In this document: positions 5,768-7,818 of the stretch, piece after piece
Layout of the letters: every line of letters begins with the position of its first letter
How positions within the stretch are numbered: position 1 is the first letter of the stretch
Assembly: GCA_963205155.1 (NCBI GenBank)
Contig: CAUJJY010000385.1
Location: forward strand, 1-7,818
Source of the DNA: Candidatus Zixiibacteriota bacterium
GTDB taxonomy: Bacteria; Zixibacteria; MSB-5A5; CAIYYT01
Direction: 5' to 3'
Length of the DNA stretch: 7,818 nt
Program-made: the position numbers and the translations under genes
Notes under the pieces: model-generated
What the model saw: the letters and a program-made list of their open reading frames with translations, nothing else
What the model was told of the DNA's origin: nothing
Database searches by the model: none

Positions 5768-5850
5768 AATTATCTACTCCAAAATCCCAAAAGTGACAGA
5801 CTTGCAATATATCCGTGGAACTCTCTGTCCGCAAGTCATTTCTTCATCAA
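5768..5850 (-). promoter_or_regulatory. rpsC-rplP spacer with possible RNA pseudoknot
   Basis: This 83-base gap contrasts with gaps of 1 to 22 bases elsewhere in the cluster and is visibly AT-richer than its flanks. In mRNA sense, GACTTGC (5837-5831) can pair with GCAAGTC (5805-5799), a 7-bp stem with a 25-base loop. Within that loop GACA (5829-5826) can pair with TGTC (5798-5795) just beyond the stem. The pairings interleave and could form an H-type pseudoknot. The rplP ribosome-binding site GGAG (5780-5777) lies 14 bases downstream. The pairings were found by eye; short stems can arise by chance. A protein-binding regulatory element is inference, and no known family is recognised. Confidence 0.35.
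5806..5834 (-). promoter_or_regulatory. Weak candidate internal promoter before rplP
   Basis: In mRNA sense, TTGCGG (5834-5829, three matches to TTGACA) is followed after exactly 17 bases by TATATT (5811-5806, five matches to TATAAT). A transcript would start near 5798 and give a leader of about 30 bases before the rplP ATG. The -35 match is poor and the region is AT-rich, so this may be chance. It overlaps the possible pseudoknot and is an alternative explanation for the long spacer. Confidence 0.2.
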
Positions 5851-6711
5851 TTACTGTGCCTGTTGCGGCCCTCTGTCGCCGCCGCCGCCAGCGCCACCAC
5901 CACCGCCCGGCTTGCGAATCCGGCCGCGCTGCTGATGCTGCCCGCCGCCTCCGCCACCGCCGCCGCGACGTCCACGATCACCACCGCGGTCTCCACCACG
6001 GCCGCCGCGATCGTCCCGGAAACGCGGGCGCTCGCCCTGCTGGCTCTGCTGCTGGTCTTCCTGGCGCTTCGCCGGCTCGGCAAAACGGTCAAGAATCTCA
6101 CCGCGACAAATCCAAACCTTGACGCCGATACAGCCATAAGCCGTATGAGCGGTCGAAGTCGAATAGTCAATATCCGCTCTCAACGTATGGAGAGGAATAC
6201 GACCGTCTTTGTACTTTTCCGTGCGCGCTATTTCCGCACCGCCCAAACGACCGCCGCACTGGACCTTGATCCCTTCGGCGCCCATCTTCATCGTCGCCCC
6301 GATCGCCTTCTTCATGGCGCGGCGGAAACTGATGCGGCCTTCCAATTGGCGCGCAATTGAATCCGCAACCAAACGGGCCGAAAGCTCGGGCTTTTTGACC
6401 TCAATAATATTGAGAGTAATTTCGGTGTTGGCCAGAAGACGCAGCTCCTCACGCAGTTTGTCGACTTCAATTCCCTTGCGGCCGATAACAATGCCCGGAC
6501 GCGAAGTATGAATGTCAACCGTGACCTTCTTCGGGTCGCGAAGAATTTCGATGTTTGCCAAACCGGCGTTTTCTAAACGCTGGGTGACATAGCGCTTGAT
6601 CTTAAGATCGGAAGCAACCAAGTCGGCAAAATTGCGTTGAGCGAACCACTTGGAGTTCCAGCCGCGAATGATTCCCAGTCTTAATCCGACTGGATGAGTT
6701 TTCTGACCCAA
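5851..6711 (-). CDS. rpsC: 30S ribosomal protein S3 with long Gly/RGG-rich C-terminal tail
   Basis: S3 lies at the mRNA entry channel of the small subunit and contributes to ribosomal mRNA-unwinding activity. The protein has 286 residues against a usual 210-240. It begins with the canonical MGQKTHPVGLRLG. The KH-domain GXXG loop is GRKG (77-80). The helicase-associated basic residues correspond to Arg130, Arg131 and Lys134 in FRRAMKKA. The C-terminal domain ends around residue 210 (VKVWICRGEILDRF). Residues 211-286 form a low-complexity tail with a Gln/Glu stretch, RGG motifs at 235, 238, 242 and 249, eight Gly at 250-257 and a second Gly cluster at 269-278. The start is TTG, supported by GAGGAG 6 bases upstream and the conserved N-terminus. 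The next gene is 83 bases away. The gene call is certain. Tail function, possibly RNA contact, is inference. Confidence 0.98.
   Translation of the reverse strand: MGQKTHPVGLRLGIIRGWNSKWFAQRNFADLVASDLKIKRYVTQRLENAGLANIEILRDPKKVTVDIHTSRPGIVIGRKGIEVDKLREELRLLANTEITLNIIEVKKPELSARLVADSIARQLEGRISFRRAMKKAIGATMKMGAEGIKVQCGGRLGGAEIARTEKYKDGRIPLHTLRADIDYSTSTAHTAYGCIGVKVWICRGEILDRFAEPAKRQEDQQQSQQGERPRFRDDRGGRGGDRGGDRGRRGGGGGGGGQHQQRGRIRKPGGGGGAGGGGDRGPQQAQ
5854..6081 (-). other. rpsC: Low-complexity Gln/Arg/Gly-rich tail-coding segment of rpsC
   Basis: This stretch encodes S3 residues 211-286 and nothing of the conserved S3 fold. On the plus strand it appears as runs of GCC, ACC and TCC triplets, which open several long antisense frames that are not genes. 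The eight-glycine run (mRNA 5964-5941) uses GGC, GGT, GGA and GGG, so the DNA is not a simple perfect triplet repeat. Confidence 0.85.
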
Positions 6712-6717
6712 CTTACT

Positions 6718-6723
6718 CTCCTC
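6718..6723 (-). promoter_or_regulatory. Ribosome-binding site of rpsC (TTG start)
   Basis: The mRNA-sense GAGGAG shares its first G with the rplV stop codon TAG and sits 6 bases before the TTG at 6711. It supports a non-ATG start that yields the canonical N-terminus MGQKTHPVG. Confidence 0.8.
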
Positions 6724-7169
6724 TATTCCTTAGCATCTGATTTTGCTTCTTTGGTGTCCTTGGTTTCCTTGCCGGCTGCCGCGGCTCCGGCTTTCGCCTT
6801 GCCCTTGCGGCGCTCTTCACGAGCCTCACCGGAAACGATAACCGTAATGTGACACAACCGATGTTTGATCGGTGTAGCGCGCCCCATCGAGGCCGCGCGA
6901 TAACGTTTGTAGGCCGGTCCGCCATCCACGAAGATCGTCGCGATGGTCAGGTCTTCCGGCTTCAGCCGCGAAGTTCCCACCGTGCTGATCGCATTGGCGG
7001 CAGCGGATTTGACGACGCTGCGAATCGGTTCGGCCGCGGATTTCTGAACGAAATCAAGCGCCGAAATCGCCTTGTCGACCTTCATTCCGCGAACCAGGTC
7101 GGCGACTAACCGCACCTTGCGGGCGGACATGCGCAGAAAACGCGCCTTTGCTGTTGCTTCCAAATACAT
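6723..7169 (-). CDS. rplV: 50S ribosomal protein L22 with Lys/Ala/Glu-rich C-terminal tail
   Basis: L22 binds 23S rRNA domains and its long beta-hairpin lines the nascent-peptide exit tunnel, where macrolide-resistance changes are known. With the ATG at 7169 the protein has 148 residues against a usual 110-115. The core (1-113) starts MYLEATAKARFLRMSARKVR and contains the hairpin GRATPIKHRLCHITVIV (96-112). Residues 114-148 are an extra hydrophilic tail: a basic stretch, four Ala (129-132), then near-periodic KET, KDT and KEA triplets. A TTG at 7175 is in frame but lies only one base after GAGGG (7181-7177), whereas the ATG at 7169 is seven bases after it, so I prefer the ATG. The TAG stop (6725-6723) overlaps the rpsC ribosome-binding site. 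The core call is certain; the role of the tail is unknown. Confidence 0.97.
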   Translation of the reverse strand: MYLEATAKARFLRMSARKVRLVADLVRGMKVDKAISALDFVQKSAAEPIRSVVKSAAANAISTVGTSRLKPEDLTIATIFVDGGPAYKRYRAASMGRATPIKHRLCHITVIVSGEAREERRKGKAKAGAAAAGKETKDTKEAKSDAKE

Positions 7170-7176
7170 TGTCAAT

Positions 7177-7181
7177 CCCTC
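7177..7181 (-). promoter_or_regulatory. Ribosome-binding site of rplV
   Basis: The mRNA-sense GAGGG lies 7 bases before the ATG at 7169 and only 1 base before the in-frame TTG at 7175. The spacing decides the start in favour of the ATG. Confidence 0.75.
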
Positions 7182-7183
7182 GC

Positions 7184-7492
7184 CTACTTAGTGGCCGGCG
7201 CAGCAGCGACCTTGGTGGTTTTCTCGGTCAATTTTTGGCCGGAGTGGCCGCGGAAAGTGCGCGTCGGCGCAAACTCCCCGAGCTTGTGTCCCACCATGTT
7301 TTCGGTCACGTAAACCGGGATGAATTTATTGCCGTTATGAATCGCGAGCGTATGCCCGACAAATTCCGGAGAAATCGTGGAGCGGCGCGACCAGGTCTTG
7401 ACAACCTTCTTTTCGCCGGTGGAATTCAGAGCGTTGACCTTCTTCATCAGATGGTCATCGATAAATGGTCCTTTTTTCAACGAACGAGCCAT
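7184..7492 (-). CDS. rpsS: 30S ribosomal protein S19
   Basis: S19 sits in the head of the small subunit, pairs with S13 and contacts the A-site tRNA side and the bridge to the large subunit. The protein is 102 residues, about ten longer than the usual 92. It begins MARSLKKGPF and carries the family blocks WSRRSTISPEFVGHT (residues 34-48) and GHKLGEFAPTRTFRGH (68-83). The extra C-terminal residues after GQKL form a short Lys/Thr/Ala tail (to 102). The ATG at 7492 is preceded by GGAGAG in the 18-base gap after rplB, which supports this start. rplV follows after a short gap. The only oddity is the small tail, which matches the tendency of L22 and S3 in this genome to carry C-terminal extensions. 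Confidence 0.98.
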   Translation of the reverse strand: MARSLKKGPFIDDHLMKKVNALNSTGEKKVVKTWSRRSTISPEFVGHTLAIHNGNKFIPVYVTENMVGHKLGEFAPTRTFRGHSGQKLTEKTTKVAAAPATK

Positions 7493-7510
7493 TAGTTTAC
7501 CACTCTCCTC

Positions 7511-7818
7511 TTACTTTCTCCGCTTAATAATCATCTTATCAGAATTCTTCGCCTTGCGCGTCTTCTTACCCTTGGACTTCAATCCCCAGGGCGAGCAAGG
7601 GTGACGACCGCCGGACGAACGGCCTTCGCCGCCGCCCATCGGATGGTCAACCGGGTTCATCGCCACACCGCGCACCGAGGGCTTGCGGCCCATCCAGCGG
7701 CTGCGGCCGGCTTTACCCAGTGAAATCGAATCATGCTCGATATTGCCAACCTGTCCTATCGTAGCGATACAATTCAGTCTCACCAACCGAACTTCGCCGG
7801 AAGGCAGCTTCAAGTGCG
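7511..7818 (-). CDS. rplB: 50S ribosomal protein L2, C-terminal part (5' end outside window)
   Basis: L2 is a primary 23S rRNA-binding protein needed for subunit joining and peptidyl-transferase centre assembly. Only the last 101 codons are visible, against a usual full length of about 275. The frame is open through the window edge, with the first whole codon (CAC, His) at 7816-7814, so no start lies here. The highly conserved C-terminal block is present: GKAGRSRWMGRKPSVRG, then AMNPVDHPMGGGEGR, then HPCSPWG and a basic tail KGKKTRKAKNSDKMIIKRRK. The first His of DHP (His229 of E. coli, implicated in peptidyl-transferase assembly) is kept. The second His of the E. coli DHPH motif is Met here, which I recall from Bacteroidetes-type L2. 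The stop is TAA at 7513-7511, 18 bases before rpsS. Identification is certain; only the N-terminal part is missing. Confidence 0.98.
   Translation of the reverse strand, partial: HLKLPSGEVRLVRLNCIATIGQVGNIEHDSISLGKAGRSRWMGRKPSVRGVAMNPVDHPMGGGEGRSSGGRHPCSPWGLKSKGKKTRKAKNSDKMIIKRRK

Noticed and set aside
5795..5837. Spacer inverted repeat as an intrinsic terminator
   Set aside because: The 25-base loop is too long and no T-run follows the stem in mRNA sense; termination here would also cut off essential genes.
5854..6081. S3 tail as a frameshift artefact
   Set aside because: The tail has a consistent hydrophilic composition, ends in a clean stop and has mixed glycine codons. I regard it as real, though reads would be needed to be sure.
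5815..6360. Ala/Thr/Arg-rich open frames on the plus strand opposite the S3 tail
   Set aside because: They arise from the GCC/ACC repeats that encode glycine on the minus strand. No family resemblance or ribosome-binding site was seen.
7170..7175. TTG start of rplV at 7175
   Set aside because: It is only one base after the GAGGG site, too close for initiation; the ATG two codons later is properly spaced.

Overview
The window is a bacterial ribosomal-protein gene cluster, entirely on the minus strand, running from the middle of the S10 operon through the spc operon into secY. In transcription order (high to low coordinate) it holds rplB (3' end only), rpsS, rplV, rpsC, rplP, rpmC, rpsQ, rplN, rplX, rplE, rpsN (zinc type), rpsH, rplF, rplR, rpsE, rpmD, rplO and secY (5' two thirds only). 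That is 18 genes, 16 of them complete. No RNA gene, mobile element, CRISPR array, origin or convincing terminator was seen. The plus strand carries only antisense open frames.

The bacterial gene order, the bacterial SecY and the zinc-ribbon S14 fit a free-living bacterium of moderate to slightly high GC content. The L2 motif NPVDHPMGGGEGR (Met where many bacteria have a second His) and the charged or glycine-rich C-terminal tails on S3 and L22 make me lean to the FCB group or a related candidate phylum. This is recollection of family patterns, not a search, and the lineage call is weak.

Layout: 7511-7818 holds the end of rplB. 6723-7492 holds rpsS and rplV, the latter with a Lys/Ala/Glu tail. 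5851-6711 holds rpsC with a glycine/RGG-rich tail of about 76 residues. An 83-base spacer (5768-5850) follows; it is by far the largest gap and has secondary-structure potential and a weak promoter-like match. 4845-5767 holds rplP, rpmC and rpsQ. The S10-to-spc boundary (rpsQ to rplN) is only 3 bases, so no separate spc promoter fits there. 897-4841 holds rplN through rplO with gaps of 1 to 22 bases. secY starts at a GTG overlapping the rplO stop by 4 bases.

Together the genes encode small-subunit proteins S3, S5, S8, S14, S17 and S19, large-subunit proteins L2, L5, L6, L14, L15, L16, L18, L22, L24, L29 and L30, and the core of the protein-export channel. The very short spacings point to one polycistronic transcript with translational coupling. 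Most of the window is conventional. The parts worth a second look are the S3 tail, the rpsC-rplP spacer and, less so, the L22 tail and the SD-less rplE start. I see no sign of an undescribed multi-gene system.
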